From the NCBI GenBank assembly GCA_013396755.1, contig VWZF01004021.1, positions 1,456,975-1,520,974 on the forward strand: a DNA stretch of 64,000 bases, written 5' to 3'. Under the pieces are notes generated by a model. It had not been told where the DNA came from, did no database searches, and worked only from the letters and a program-made list of their open reading frames with translations. Below, one piece after another: positions 26,304 to 38,779 of the stretch. Both the position numbers and the translations under genes were made by a program. This DNA comes from Sclerurus mexicanus (Eukaryota > Chordata > Aves > Passeriformes > Furnariidae). Each line of letters starts with the position of its first letter. Within the stretch, counting starts at the first letter, position 1.

Positions 26304-29300
26304 CATTATATCATGTGTTATGATGCTTTGTGCACCAGGTGACCTAGGAGGGGCTGACAACCCTTCAGGACTGTCACTGACAAAGCTGACTCTGCAGGGA
26401 TTGTTTTTGCTATGAGTAATTACCAAGCACGAACACCTCTTCAAGCCCCGACAAAGAAGTGGTTGAACCCCAGAATACCTGTTGCCATCAAACCAAGCGT
26501 TGGAGCCCACTGGGGACCGTGCCCTGCTTGTGGCAAGAATAAATGAGAAAGAAAGCCAAGTCCTGGGAAAATTCCCATTCCCAGTGAGTTTTCCTGAGTG
26601 TTCTGTGCTGATCAAAGTCACTGTGCCTTCTTCTGACGTGTACAGGTGGTGGAGGCGTGTGGCTGCCGTGACCTCCCGGGCGGGACAGTTGCCCAACGCA
26701 GAGTTTTCCATGGGTTGAACCTCTCCATTGTTCAGCTCCGGGGGTGATGAGGTATCAGGGTGCAGCCCTTGAGAAGCCTCAGGGCCTGAGTTGACTAGGT
26801 GTGAAGTTGTTTGAGTAGTTCAAGATGAAGATAAGATACGGACATTTAAAAAACTCAATTAGAAATCTGTCATCTGTTGAGGTGCATTCTAGGTAATGGG
26901 TACGTGTGCTCAGGATGGAGCTAAAACTGACAGGAAAACATTGTTTGTAAAAATCCCTTCTCTAGACTGGCTTCAAATCACTCAAGCTCCTCTCTTCGCG
27001 TTTCAGTGCCCAAATAATTTTGACAACTAACCTGCATTTCCTCCCCCAAAAATGTGCAGTATGATTGAGAACGATGTGAAATGTGAGTGCAATAGCACCA
27101 AGGCAGGCACTGGCATGGTGCGGTGGTGTGATCGCATGGTGGCACGCCAGCAGGTGCAACACAGGGCTTTCAAAACCCCAAAACATGGTGGGTTGCTTTC
27201 TTTTTGTTTTAAAGAGGAACATTCTTCCAGCCCTCGTCTCCAATCTGTAGGTCCACTGAGGAGGTGAGAGCTGGACTGCCAGAAGCTGGGTGGATGGTTG
27301 GCTTTCAACACCAGGGAAGATCAGAAGGAGCCATCAGTCAGCTGAAGAAGGGGCACAGGCTTTAACCTGGGTTCCCTGGTAGGATTTTCCTAAATGCAGC
27401 CAAGCTGTATTCTCTCCCCTTTTGTTACTCTTTTGCCCCATAAAATGTCAAAGAGCACTCTGCATATCTGAAGTTTCAGCCTTTCAAACATTGCGCAATC
27501 TGTGATGGAAACGGGCTTTTAAAATGATCTGTTTGCTTGAAACCCCTTCAATCTCTCAGCAAAAACTGCCCCCGGGAAGCCCTTCCCCCTGTTTAAACAG
27601 CAAAACTGAGCTTCAGTTCTGCCGGCCCTGGCACTGTCTCTGGGCATGACAGGCAGTGGAAACCCCTCTGCTTTCCACTGGCCACGTGACTTGGGGTAAG
27701 ACCCGTCTGCTGCTTTAATCCATCAAGGAGAACCTGCTGATTGATGTCCTACAACTGGCCTGGCACAGTTTGCTGCACACCTGAGCCCGGAGCTGATCCA
27801 GGAGCTCCATCCCCTCACTATGCTCAGGCAGAAACCCCTCAATCTGAAAGTCAGGTGCTAATGAAATAAAAGGTGAACAGAGATTAACGTACCTTTCCAG
27901 TGTCATTTTCAGGTCTCATTTTGTTGCTTTTCTGCCCACTTGGAATGCTGCTCCATTTACTGACTTCTTATTTGCTTTTCTTCCAGCTTGCTTACCTATC
28001 ATCACTAATTACAGAACAAACAATTGCAGTAATACAGTAATGAATAGCAACCTTTTGGGTTTTTTTTGTGTGTAGGTGCACCTGGTTCAAATATTTAAGA
28101 TAAATGGGAGTGACTTTCCAACTCTCCTCTCCTTTGCCTAGCAGCACAATTTCTATCTATCAATCCATTCTGGGATGGTATGAGCAGGCAGCAGGAGCTT
28201 GTGCCAGGTAGGCAGAAGGAAAGAGTGTTCTGAGATCTCCTGCAAACACAGAATTCAAGTGTTGCACCATCCCTTCCACGTTTAATGTTTCTTTCCCCTT
28301 GACTTTGTGCTGGCATTGTTGTAGCAGTTCTTTGTGATCCTGTTGACACTGAGTGATGCAGGGTTTGGAGGAGCTGAAACTCCTTACAGCAAGCCTTATT
28401 GTGACCCCAAATTCACAATTCCCCTATTAATTCAGAAAAAAGGAGAAATTTAAGAGAGACTAAAGCCTTTCCTGTACTAGTGCCCTAATGCAACACAGCA
28501 CTTGGGCTAAACACAATGAAGCACAGCTTCACTGGTTCTGCTGCTGCTCTGCATCGACATAAGAGTATCTCTGAGACCTGGATTTGGGGTTACAATGGAA
28601 CAAAAAGCAATGCAAATCCACTATTAAGTATATCAATAAAAACACCTAACAAACAAAGCTTAAGTAAGCTTTAAAATGTACCTGGAAAAAGGAAATTGTG
28701 TATTGTAAGTGGAATAGATGTTGATATAAAGCATTTAATTAAAACGGAATTAGTGTTTCAGTTAATCTTTCTGGGTTTCCTTTCAATGTTGTATGAGGTT
28801 GGGCAGAGACATGTCCCTGTCTGGACTGGGAATGGCTCTGACTGGGGGCCAGCTTCCACCTTGGACCCATCCAGCCCTCTGACAGATATTTTGACCAATG
28901 TGATATGATTCAGGAGAACATTTTGCTTTCAGTTAGTTACCGTAATCGTAATTGCTATTTTCTTTAAAAATCCTCTTCTACTCTAATGATACCCAGGTTC
29001 TCCACCCTCTGGAGGTGTGAGCATTTCTGAAAGCAGGTGTACAATTCTGCTACAAATCTCCTTGCAGGGAGATGTGTTCTGCTTCACGAAAACAATCCCG
29101 GAGCCACCTGCTGAAGGGGTTTGATGTTATTTTGGTGTAGTGCTAACTAGTTGTGCACCGGGATAAACGAAGAGTCACTTTTTGGGGATGCAAACATCCC
29201 CTGTTTAAAAGACTGAAATGAATCACGCTCTTTGTCTATACAAATGGACCATCAAAATATTGATAACTCTAGAAATAATAAAAACATTTAAATCTGACCA

Positions 29301-30799
29301 CAAAAATCTGAGAATATGGTTCAAAGGTCTTGAGAACATCCTTCAGTAGTGGAGGAAGGTGTTTGTACCTTGTCTTTTCATTCCTGAGCCTTCAGCTTAG
29401 AAGCAAGGTGGCTTTTTCTGCAGTGGGCTTGGGTATAACTACACCTTCGGAGAGAGGGAGTTTGAGCTGCTCGCCCCTCCGTGTGTCTCCAGCAGCTGAG
29501 GATTTAAGAGCAACATTCAAAGTGTGATAGCAGAACTTTATATGTTTTCTTGGTGTGGTCTCATAGGGGACTGATTTGGGGTGCTGATGCTTTTGTGTCA
29601 GACTCTCCTTTCAGTTTGCAGTATCCACTTTGATTCCCCGTGTCCCTGACATATATTTGAAGGAGCACATCTGATATATCTATACCAAAGTCCCTGTCAC
29701 TGGCTTTGCATGCCCTGGTCTTGTGTCTGTATTTTTACTGGTGTTAGTGCTATGCTACTCCTGCTGCTCTGGGGCCGTGGAGCAATGGGGCAACTTCCAG
29801 CATCCTGTGCTTGCACAAGCCATGGAGAGATGCTGGAGTACCCCAAGGAAATGCCTGGGATGAGGTGGTCTCCTGGTGTGCTGAGGCCGGGCAGGAGGAG
29901 ATCCCAGGTGAGCGGAGACGGAAGGACGCGCTTTAATTGGCAGGCACTCCCCTGGGACAGGGAGCGGGAACCGTGCATCATCCAGGTCACAGTTCCGCCT
30001 TGCAGGAGCAACTTTCATCACCTGGCCCCAGCGTTTCCTCAAGAGTTAAAACCATCGACCTGCTGGGACGTGTCTGCAGCCTCCAGAGGTGAAGGAAAGA
30101 CCGGAGCTGGGGTGGAGACACCCGCACCCCTTGCCATTGCAATCTTCCACAGGGCATGGCCCTGGCGAGGGCTCCTCATCCCCACACGGGTTGCTTGTGC
30201 TGCTAGAGGAGGGTGCACGGGCTGAGCACTCCATGGGTGCTCCCTTGCTGGGTCCCCCAAGAGGTGTCCCCGTGTCCAACCTCCCCTGATGCTGCTCACC
30301 TCCACTGAGGAGTTTTCACACCTGTGATGCTGCACTGATGTGACACAAGAGGAAGGTGGTCCTCTGTATTTGGGGCAGGGAATTTCTGTGTACAGCTCCT
30401 AAACTTCATCTGGGTTTGGGCCTGGACCTCAGGGTGCTCCTGCCCCATGTGAAGGTGCCTGCCAGGGGCAGTGAGTGGAGGAACTTCCTCAGCAGATGCC
30501 GACACAGTTTACATGTGAGATAAGCCCTGAGGTGCAATGCACACAGAGGAGCAGAGAACTTCTGGGAATTTTAGACATCTGGAGAACTTTAATGCAGAAA
30601 GCACAGATGTTTATAGATGCTTGCTGCAAGGTCAGGAAGGTCTGAAGATCATAATTTCATGCTTGGGCATCTAAGTCCTTTTGCGGATTTCTTGGCTCCA
30701 CTGTTTGCTTCTGCAGTGGCAGAGGAATGATTTGGGTTAGAGCAGCATGCAGGCTGTTCAGGATAAATGAGCTTGTTACATCCACGTGAGACAAATCTT
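26304..30799. other. Non-coding stretch, no gene recognised
   Basis: No gene or transposon is recognised. The longest frame is 171 aa (29710-30225, plus), opposed by 104, 95 and 98 aa minus-strand frames in the same GC-rich part. It contains a donor-like CAG followed by GTGAGC near 29907, but no partner site or protein similarity. A perfect octamer lies at 28610-28617. A weak CTCF-like core (11 of 12) lies at 29103-29114. Confidence 0.6.
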
Positions 30800-31130
30800 T
30801 CTGTGTCTCACTTTTCCCTTAATTAAAATTAATATATTAATAATGACAGAAGTGTTGGAGAATCATTAATATGTGGCCGAAGTCTCAGCCTTCTGTGGGA
30901 GGCTGTATAGGAGTTCAAAGTACTGTTACTGTCAGTTTAGCACTCATTACATTAATCCAATTAATTCATGCTTTTTAAAATGTCAACTGGCAGGTATTCT
31001 GTGCCTAATAGTGAATAATTACAGCCATAGTACTTCCCTTATTATTTTGTGTGAGAGCAGTCCTTACCATTTGATTACCACTAGCACAAACAACATAACA
31101 ATGGGGATATTGCAACAAGAGTGCTACTTC
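30800..31130. promoter_or_regulatory. Homeodomain and SOX site cluster, possible conserved element
   Basis: This AT-rich, almost CpG-free segment is not a simple repeat. It holds TTAATTAA at 30819-30826, an ATTAAT-rich stretch at 30828-30842, ATTAATAT near 30865, TAATCC (OTX or bicoid type) at 30953-30958, a nearby AATTAATT, and ACAATGG (SOX type) at 31098-31104. The mixture resembles developmental enhancers in vertebrate gene deserts. Homeodomain cores are frequent in AT-rich DNA, so the call rests on density and is low confidence. Confidence 0.25.
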
Positions 31131-32190
31131 CTTGACGTGGATAAATTACACTGGGCAAAAAACTCCTACATCTCCAAGGAGTAGTGAGGGGACTGGAGTG
31201 GGGACAGACGTAAACTGGTTCCAAATGGGAGCTTGGAGTTAACACTATCCCTATGCCATTTAGTTACAATACTGCTTTTTGCTTTAAAATGAGATTTAGA
31301 TAGGATATGTTCAAAATGCTGCCCATTAGTTAGGTAAATATTCTACGCCCTCCTTTCCCCCAGGTCCTGGGGAGCTGAGAGCACCAGCCCCGATGGCAAA
31401 CGGTGAGAGGTGCTTTACTGTAGCCCCAACATTACAGGTATTTTCTGGGGCTGCAGCACATAGACATGCCATTGATAATTCTGCCTTTGTTCTGATTGCT
31501 TCCAACTGCAGAATGAGGGAGACTTAATTGGCAGAAATTACCTCATTCCTGGCTTGATTAAGGCCTCCATATGTCTTTTATAAATAAAGTAGTCTTTTCA
31601 ACTGTTTTATCACTTGGAGGTTTCAGCAGACCGAATATGATTTACGGTGTTTTGCCTCTTTCCCCAAGTGGGGACCGCTTCTGGTCGCCCGCTGTCCCTG
31701 TGCCTGGGGACAGTGGCACGGAGGGAGCATTGCTGGTGCTGCTGTCGTGGCTCTGGAGGGGGCCAGGCATCATCCAGACCCCCCTGGGGTGTCTGCCCAG
31801 CCCAGAGCTCAGCTGAGTGCAGGGTCTCTGTGGGCTCTCCGTAGGGCACTTGGCAGCATCAGCCCCATCCACGTGGCGTGACCCACCAGGGCTGTGTTTT
31901 GCTGTCTGCGATGGCACGGCCAGGGCTTGCCCTGACAGCTCCTGGGGGATGGTTGCATTGGCTGCTGGCTGAATTCCCCTGCTCCCTTTGCCATTGTGTT
32001 ATAATAAAGGAATAAAGCAAACACAGGAATCAGGCTTTCAGTAATTGCTTGGGCTGCAGTGCACAGCTTTGGGAAAGGCTCTTAGAGGGAGCACCAAGGG
32101 GCACCTCCATCCCAGCGAGCTGCTGGATCATCTCCCTTCGTGCCTGAGGCTGAAGATGAGCTTCATCATGGGACCTTGCCTTCTGCTTAG
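31131..32190. other. Non-coding stretch, no gene recognised
   Basis: Nothing recognisable as a gene. The part around 31640-31980 is GC-rich and open on both strands (81 aa plus, 91 aa minus). An AATAAA pair lies near 32004-32015, just upstream of a CR1 fragment, with no matching transcript structure. Confidence 0.6.
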
Positions 32191-32416
32191 TCATATATCA
32201 TATAATATATCATCAAACGGTTTGGGTTGGGAGGGACCTTAAAGCTCATCTTGTTCCACCCCCTGCCATGGGCAGGGCCACCTTCCACCAGCCCAGGCTG
32301 CTCCAAGCCCCATCCAACCTGGCCTTGGACACTTCCAGGGATCCAGGGGCAGCCACAGCTTCGCTGGGCACCCTGTGCCAGGACCTGCCCACCCTCACAG
32401 CCAAGAATTCCTTCTC
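32191..32416 (-). mobile_element. CR1 LINE 3' fragment
   Basis: The plus strand begins with a decayed version of the CR1 terminal short repeat (TCATATATCATATAATATATC), followed by GGTTTGGGTTGGGAGGGACC, TTAAAGCTCATCTTGTTCCA and CCCCCTGCCATGGGCAGGG. Then come CCAACCTGGCCTTGGACACT and, near the end, CACCCTCACAGCCAAGAATT. This is the reverse complement of an avian CR1 3' end, so the copy is on the minus strand, 5'-truncated at about 32416. The match is closer to consensus than in the other copies, which makes it one of the younger insertions here. It ends beside a short AAC repeat. Confidence 0.95.
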
Positions 32417-32423
32417 AGCTGGA

Positions 32424-32440
32424 AACAACAACAACAACAA
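32424..32440. repeat. (AAC)n microsatellite
   Basis: About five and a half AAC units directly beside the truncated end of the CR1 copy. It is short and could vary in length between individuals. Confidence 0.85.
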
Positions 32441-35400
32441 TATAGTCCTCCCAAATCCAGACAACGTGAATTCATAGTCAGAAGTGGAAAGATGAGGAGG
32501 GGCTGGATGATGCCAGCCTGGTGCTGAGCTGGGAAACCTGGAATAGTGCTTCCAAAAGGGACTTTTAGGAAAAAAAATGATGGAAACAAAAGAATGACTA
32601 GAAATAAAATCAAGGTCTTGTGTGCCAAATACATCGCTTACTCCACTCCACATCTTTTCAAGTAGCTTTATTGCCTAATCCAGGCTTTTAGAAATCATGA
32701 GCTTGGCTTAAAACTAGAGCTGAGAAATGTTTAATATCTGGTTCTTTTATTCGCTCTCTGAAGTCTGAATGTTTTGCACTCATGTGCCTTTCAGGAAGGC
32801 TGGATATGCACTAAAGAAAAAAATAAAAGAAAGCTTAAATTGTTGGGTTAAAAACTGATCCAAGCTCTAAATCACCAGTAAATGCAGATGACTCATGATA
32901 AAATGATGAGAATTGAAAATCCTGTTAGACATTTACAGAGATAAGGAGAAGAGGTATATTTAGTGGGATTCTTGTGTCTTAGCATTTGGTATTCTGAACT
33001 GTCTAGAGAGAAACATGCTGATTTCCTCGGATTACTTGATCATGGTTCACTGAGTTCAGGTTTTCTTTCCTTTCTTTTTTTGCTGCTAATTCAGTAACAG
33101 TGAATATTCTTGTGAATGAATTCATGCAGCTACGCACATTTTTGAGACCAGGATATCTTTTCTAACCAAGATAATTTCCCATCTGAAGTGCAGGCTGAAA
33201 AACAAAAATGAGTTGGGTTTATGTAATTGCTAGTTCTGAATTTACAAAAAACAAAACCAAGTGAAATAAGAAAGTTGGCCTGACACAGCTGGATGTGAAA
33301 TTCCAAATAACAGAATTTGGGATTTTATGCCAGACTGGATGCAGCTTGACAACAAAGCTGGAATTCAGAGCCAGCACAAGAAGCAGCCAGGAAGGCTGAG
33401 GGAGGATTCGGATGGGTGCAGGACAGACTGTTTCTGCTTTGCATCCGCAGGATAATAAATACAATAAAAAATAAAAGTGAGGTCCCCATCTTTTAATCAG
33501 CTCTGCGGTGGAAGGTGCTGCTCCTGTCACAATTTTCTTTTGGAAGTGAGGGATCCCTAGGAAGGATTAATGGCAGGGTGAGGGCATTCTGCAGCTGTCA
33601 CACACAGAGGGACAGCACGAGCAGTTTAACACCATTCCTCCCTGGGAAAACCCATCGGGGCAGGACAGCCTGACAGACAGGCTTCTGCTCAGGTTCATCC
33701 TGAGGAGTTCTGGGGCGGCACAGCCCAGAATGAGCCAGTGCTGTGTGTGGCACTTGGTGTCTGTGGTGACAAGGGCCACTTGAAGGCGGCGTTTCCCTGA
33801 TGGCAACCAGGCAGAGGCACTGCAGTCCGGTTTGCCGTGTGCTCTGTGGCACAAGGCATGCAGGAAGGAGTCCCTGGCCTTGAATGAAATCCTTCCTTTG
33901 TGGCTGGCAGGGAGAGAAGCCCTGTGTTGTTTCTGTGCAGGTGGCACAGCCACAGGATGATTGATTGGGTTTTGGGTCTCCATCCCTTAAAGGAATGTCA
34001 CCGTGTGAAACCCCAGGGCCATGAGTGAGCAGGAAGGTTTTGGCTGGAGATGAAGTGAAGCACCCTCCTGCCCTGCTGAGGTGGGAAGGGAAAAACATCT
34101 AGAGAAACCTCTGCTTTTGCCTCTTTTGGAAGTTGCAACAGGAGCTTCCCAGCAAACATTTCAGGGCAATGCTTGAGCTGCGTGTTCACCTGCAGCAGAA
34201 TTCCAGACACCACCAAAGGCTCCCAGCTGGAATTTTGCCTCTGTGTAGCAGGGGCTGGTGCCAGGGTGAGTAAAGAAGCTCTTCTCCTGAAAACCACCGT
34301 GGACACACATCTCCACAGACGGTGTTTCACTGAGGACTGAAGCAATCTGCTGTTTCCAACTGCATTTCTCAGTGCTCTCCTGGATACTCAGTCCAGGGAA
34401 ATGCTGATTCTCCAGGGCCAGGGCAGATGAGTGTTTGCAGTGTGTGTTGGGGACATGTCCTTTGGATGGAGCATGATCTGGCCAAGTGAAAAACTCCCTA
34501 GAAGTGCCAGTCCTGGACAGTGCAGGGAGCTCAGGGGGGTTGGCACGAGGGGTACGAGCGCTGGGCTCCGGCTGCTCCGGAGCTCCCATACCCTCTGCCC
34601 TACCCCTGCCTGGAGACTAACCCCTTGGCAAAAGTTACCTGCTGGGGAAAGCTAAAAGGACTGTTGATTAATGTCTGCTGGACGACTCTCATGCCTGTCC
34701 CATGTGGGTAGGAGAAATATTCTTCCTCTCTCCCGCCCTTCGTATCGGAGCCGCTCTTTATTCAGCGGATTTCTCGGGAGAAATCTGGGGAGAGGGAGTG
34801 TGCCTGCCGGAGATGTGAGCTGAATAACAATCGCTAAATCCCCCCCCTCGCAGCAACTTCTGCTCCTGCTCCTGCTGTTCCATATTCTCTGTGGCAGAAA
34901 CATTGGAAACAGATTTTCTGGGTGCAGAAAAAAGAGAAACTGAACAGCCGTCAGGATGCCAAAGAAGAGAATGCGTTTTGGCGGGGCAGATAATGTTTCT
35001 GATGTCGTTAAGGAACACCCAGGTCTCCCCAAAACCTCCAACCATTGCGGGGTTTTGATAATAATGTTTGCATTAGGCTTCTGGTGGGCTCGGGCTTTTG
35101 GAATTCTATTTGAGCTTCCTTAGCTTTCAGCACCATTAAGCATATTTTAAAAACACATTAAAAGGAACATGTCAACTCGGTTTAGGCTGAAACTTACGCT
35201 GGGAAAAGAAAATCAGGAAAAAGGTTTCGCAAAATACAAATGAAGTGGGAAATGTTTTCATTGAAGAAAAAAAAAAGAAAATAGGTTATTTCAAAATAAT
35301 TATTTCCCCCCCCTATAGACTGGGCAACTCTAACACATTAACTTTGTGAATGAGGAAAATTAAGTGACCAGAACCGAAATTGCTCCAGGTGATGTTAAAC

Positions 35401-35939
35401 AAAATTCCTTGGCTTTGGGAACAAAATGAAACAGGAACACCAAATGCAAAAATATGTTAAACAGCACCAGAAACATCTACAAGTTTAAACAGAAACATTT
35501 AACTGAAAGACAGTTTGTTCCCTTGGAAGAGAATTGTAGGAAATTTTCCTTTTATTGTGGTTTCCATCATTTAAAAGACAAAGACTCTTCCCAAGTTCCA
35601 GCCCATAGTCCTCAATCCCCATTGCTGAAAAGCCCAAACTCTCAGTTCTTGTTCTGCACAAAGATTATTTAAAGAAGCCTCTGCTCCTCTTTCTGCCTTT
35701 TGTTTCCCTGAAGAATTTGACGTGCCTTGTTTAGAAAAAGGAGGTACATGAGATGTGGGAGATCTGGGTAGATCTGGGAGACTTTTGGGACAGACTGACG
35801 TCTTAGGTGGTTGTGTCTGGGGCTGTATTTTCCATGGCCCCTCAGTGCCATGGGTGGTTGTGATGGAAGAGGGGACAATGCTCATGACATTAGTAATGAC
35901 ACAAAGTCTCCAAGAAGGCATCTAGAAGCCTTGCTGCCT
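32441..35939. other. Non-coding stretch, no gene recognised
   Basis: No gene is recognised. Minus-strand frames of 166 aa (33598-34098), 142 aa (34161-34589) and 129 aa (34652-35041) follow one another but are in GC-rich DNA, overlap plus-strand frames and show no domain. The part 34490-34860 has more CpG than its surroundings (about 15 in 370 bases by hand count), below CpG-island level. Confidence 0.6.
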
Positions 35940-36100
35940 CATCACAGAACCATAGGATGGGTTGGGTTGGAAGGGACCTTAAAGACCACCCAGTCCCAGC
36001 CCCCCACCATGGGCAGGGACACCTTCTACTAGACCAGGTTGCTTAAAGCTCCATCCAGCCTGGCCTCGAACACTTGCAGGGATAATGAGCCCGTGGCCTC
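35940..36100 (-). mobile_element. CR1 LINE 3' fragment
   Basis: The plus strand reads CATCACAGAACCATAGGATG, then GGTTGGGTTGGAAGGGACCT, TAAAGACCACCCAGTCCCAG and CCATGGGCAGGGACACCTTC. It continues with TACTAGACCAGGTTGCTTAA and ends with CATCCAGCCTGGCCTCGAAC and ACTTGCAGGGATAATG. This is the reverse complement of a CR1 3' end, so the insertion is on the minus strand. Homology fades after about 36084. It belongs to the same broad CR1 group as the copy at 32191. No coding part survives. Confidence 0.95.
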
Positions 36101-36773
36101 CAAAAGGCAAAGCGTCCTCGAAAACCATGAGGGACCTTTGTGTGCTTGCCCCTTTCATGAGTTTTGTTTAAGTCTGGCAGCAACTAATGAGATAATTGAC
36201 AAAAACCTGTGCAGTGTTGCTGCACTCTGCATAGTGCCACTGGTGTTCTGTCGGCCTCAGCACCTGCCAGGTCTTCCTTCTGGGCTCCTGTGAGAAGCAG
36301 AGAGGTAAGATGGAAACACCAAACCCAACCACGACTTTTCATCTGCCTCTGATTTTTGTAAGGGCTGTAGTCAACAGCTCCCTGTTTGCTGCCCTTGTAT
36401 ATGGCTTAATATGGAAAACACAACAGGGTCTGCCAAGCTGTGTGTGCTACCATGTATGGTGAAAAGGACTTCCCCAAAGCAGAGGCATAAAATCTGCTCT
36501 CCACTTATATGAAGAATAAAAAAGATAATGTGAAGCTCCGTCCTCTCCCTGTTTGGTTCAACAGTATAGAAATGCCCAGTTATAAATAGGAGAAAATGTG
36601 CTTTCGGGTAGATAGGGAGAGCAGCAGTTACACTGATTTAGGGGAATAGCAGCTCTTTCCATGCAGAAGAGTCTGCAGCTGGAAAATCACGTGGAACGTA
36701 CTGGAAAGGCAAGAATAAAATAATGAAAAAGAAGGTGGGGTTTTTTTAAGTGTCTAAAAAATTTATCTAATGC
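36101..36773. other. Non-coding stretch, nothing recognised
   Basis: Unique sequence of ordinary composition between a CR1 copy and an AT-rich microsatellite block. Only short frames occur. Confidence 0.6.
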
Positions 36774-36822
36774 ATCTCTCTCTCTCTCTATCTATGCATT
36801 TATTTATTTATCTAATAAGACA
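36774..36822. repeat. (TC)n, (TATC)n and (TTTA)n compound microsatellite
   Basis: A run of about eight TC units is followed by TATC units and then three to four TTTA units ending in TATC. It is a compound microsatellite likely to vary in length. Confidence 0.9.
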
Positions 36823-37030
36823 TCCCAGATAAATGTTTATATCTTATTATTGTCAATAAAGTAGTTACAATTTAATAATCAAATCCAATCCAATGCAATC
36901 TAATGTACAATATAGTAATCACTTACATTGTCTATAATACATGGTTTGATATAACAATATATTGCATATTAATATATAACTATTATATATCATCAGCCTA
37001 TAACTAATTAATGATATACATGCTGATGCT
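36823..37030. repeat. AT-rich block with CAATC-type units
   Basis: This block is very AT-rich. From 36876 to 36910 loose 5 base units of the type CAATC or CAATG follow each other. The part to about 37000 consists of ATATTA, TATATA and similar steps, with short self-complementary stretches. It is best called low-complexity DNA. It could be prone to unwinding, but no function is visible. Confidence 0.6.
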
Positions 37031-37980
37031 GCTGGGAAAAAAAATAATGCTGCCAACAAAAGATAATAATGTTGGAAGCTAACTCAGAATTAGCACACAC
37101 TGGTTTTGTGTTAGCTCTGTTTAGGAACCTGGCATGATCAGGGCATACATATTAAATCAGCAGGTCGGGAATAACTGAAAGTGGGAAGACTGATTATGGT
37201 ATTGCTTGGTCAGATTTTGATGTGCATCCCTCCTGAATCCTGGAGAGAGGGCGCCAAGGTGGGTGGGGACCCAGGACGGCTCAGTCAGATGGATGGATCA
37301 ACATCCTGCTGCCGTTCCCCGGGTTGCTTTTGAATTTTGAAACGTCCCGTCTTGTTTTCTGAGGCTCTGGTTGCATGAAAAAGCTGAGAAGGAAAGAAGA
37401 CTCTTCCCTTCCTCAGTGATGCCCTGACCAAGGGCAGGGAGAATGAGCCTCCAGCCTGGCAGGGGCAGCTGAGGGTCCAGAGACACTGCTCCAGGGGGCT
37501 GAAGTATTTTCTTAGGGACCAGAAAAACAGGCATCTCCACAGGTATGATCTTCTTGAAATTTTCTTTTAGTAGTTCAAAGAGCTTAGTCTGAATTTTCAC
37601 CCAAATTTCAGCGCAGAAAGAAACCTACCCTGGCATATAAATGTCCCTGCCACGCTGCAGCCAGGGGGAGGGCCTTCGTATGAAGCTACAGCCTTAGAAA
37701 CCTTCTTCCTTGGGGTAAAGAAGGACTTGAAAATGCCCATTCCCATGTGTTTACACAACAGATCCTAACAACTCCAAAGGGGCCTTTAGAGTTAATTGGG
37801 AGAATGCTCTCTGCTGTAAAAGGTCCCTAAATACCTGTTTACCTAATCCAGGCTTTGAGCACCACTCAGATGTTTTTCTGTGACCAGCAGGAACAGCCCT
37901 GGGGCTGCAGGGACCACGGTGTGTCCTCACAGTGGGTCCATCCCCTCCTGATGGCACCCTATGGGTGTTCTTCCCCAGGA
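37031..37980. other. Non-coding stretch, nothing recognised
   Basis: Unique sequence with minus-strand frames of 100 aa (37298-37600) and 77 aa, without family features. The last few hundred bases before 37981 may include a much-decayed upstream part of the CR1 copy that follows, but I cannot follow it. Confidence 0.55.
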
Positions 37981-38062
37981 GCACCTGGTCTGGTGGAAGG
38001 TTGGAACTACATGATATTTAAGGTCCCTTCACACCCAAACCATTTTCTGGTTCTATGATTCT
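37981..38062 (+). mobile_element. CR1 LINE 3' terminus, plus strand
   Basis: The sequence reads GCACCTGGTCTGGTGGAAGG, TTGGAACTACATGATATTTA, AGGTCCCTTCACACCCAAAC and CATTTTCTGGTTCTATGATT. This is the sense strand of an avian CR1 3' end, including the terminal TTCTATGATTCT short repeat. Compared with full copies, the stretch corresponding to GTCCCTGCCCATGGCAGGGG between the GGTGGAAGG and GGTTGGAACTA parts is missing, so an internal deletion has occurred. The 5' end is truncated or decayed upstream of 37981. It is the only plus-strand CR1 copy I see in the window. Confidence 0.9.
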
Positions 38063-38779
38063 AATTCTTTGACCATTCTGGGCCTGGCTACTGCAGCATC
38101 CTTCCCTGCTCCCAAATCCCTGCAGTGCCAGCAGGGAGTGGCTCCAGCAGCCGAACAGGCTTGGAGACTTTTTGCCCGTTTCCACATGTAACTTCACTAG
38201 ACATGGCTCTGCTCCTGAAGGATTTCCACGTTCACCTTGGCAAAAATTTTTCCTCAGCCTTCAGAGGTGGCTTTTTTTTTTGGTAAATCCCAGCATCTTT
38301 AGGAACTGGAGTAATTTCCTACCCCAGGGCTGGTTTTCTCTCCGAAGTGTCCCAAGTAACACTTGCTGGTTGGATTTGGACAAGCAGCCATCAAATCAGC
38401 AGTATTGGGATTTTCAGCCTGTTTGTGTGGGTGCAAAGGGTGAAATGCCTGAGGATAAGGGTAAATGCAGGTCCTTGCCCACACAGGAGCAAAGAGGCTC
38501 CATTTACATGGTCCCCTTAAGTGGAAAAGGATGGGCAGCGTCCTGTGGGCCACTAGGGAAGATGCTGCCTGAACTGAGGTGGCAAACTTTGCTGAAGTGA
38601 ACATCCACCTTTATTGCATCTAAATACAACACACATCCAAATGATAGAGAAATTAATTTCCAACTTTTGTCCAGACTTGTTCTGCGTAACTAAAATCCAA
38701 GCTGAGTTAATGCCTCACTACGGAATCTATAAAATACTCTCTGGTATGACCTTTACTGAGGACGCTGTTCTCTGAGAAA
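38063..38779. other. Non-coding stretch, nothing recognised
   Basis: Unique sequence. A 142 aa plus-strand frame (38172-38600) faces a 101 aa minus-strand frame; neither shows a domain. Confidence 0.6.

Noticed and set aside
29880..29920. Donor-like CAG/GTGAGC in a CpG-containing stretch
   Set aside because: No acceptor, exon or promoter partner is visible, and single donor matches are frequent.
34490..34860. CpG-richer segment
   Set aside because: About 15 CpGs in 370 bases gives a ratio near 0.5, below the usual island threshold.
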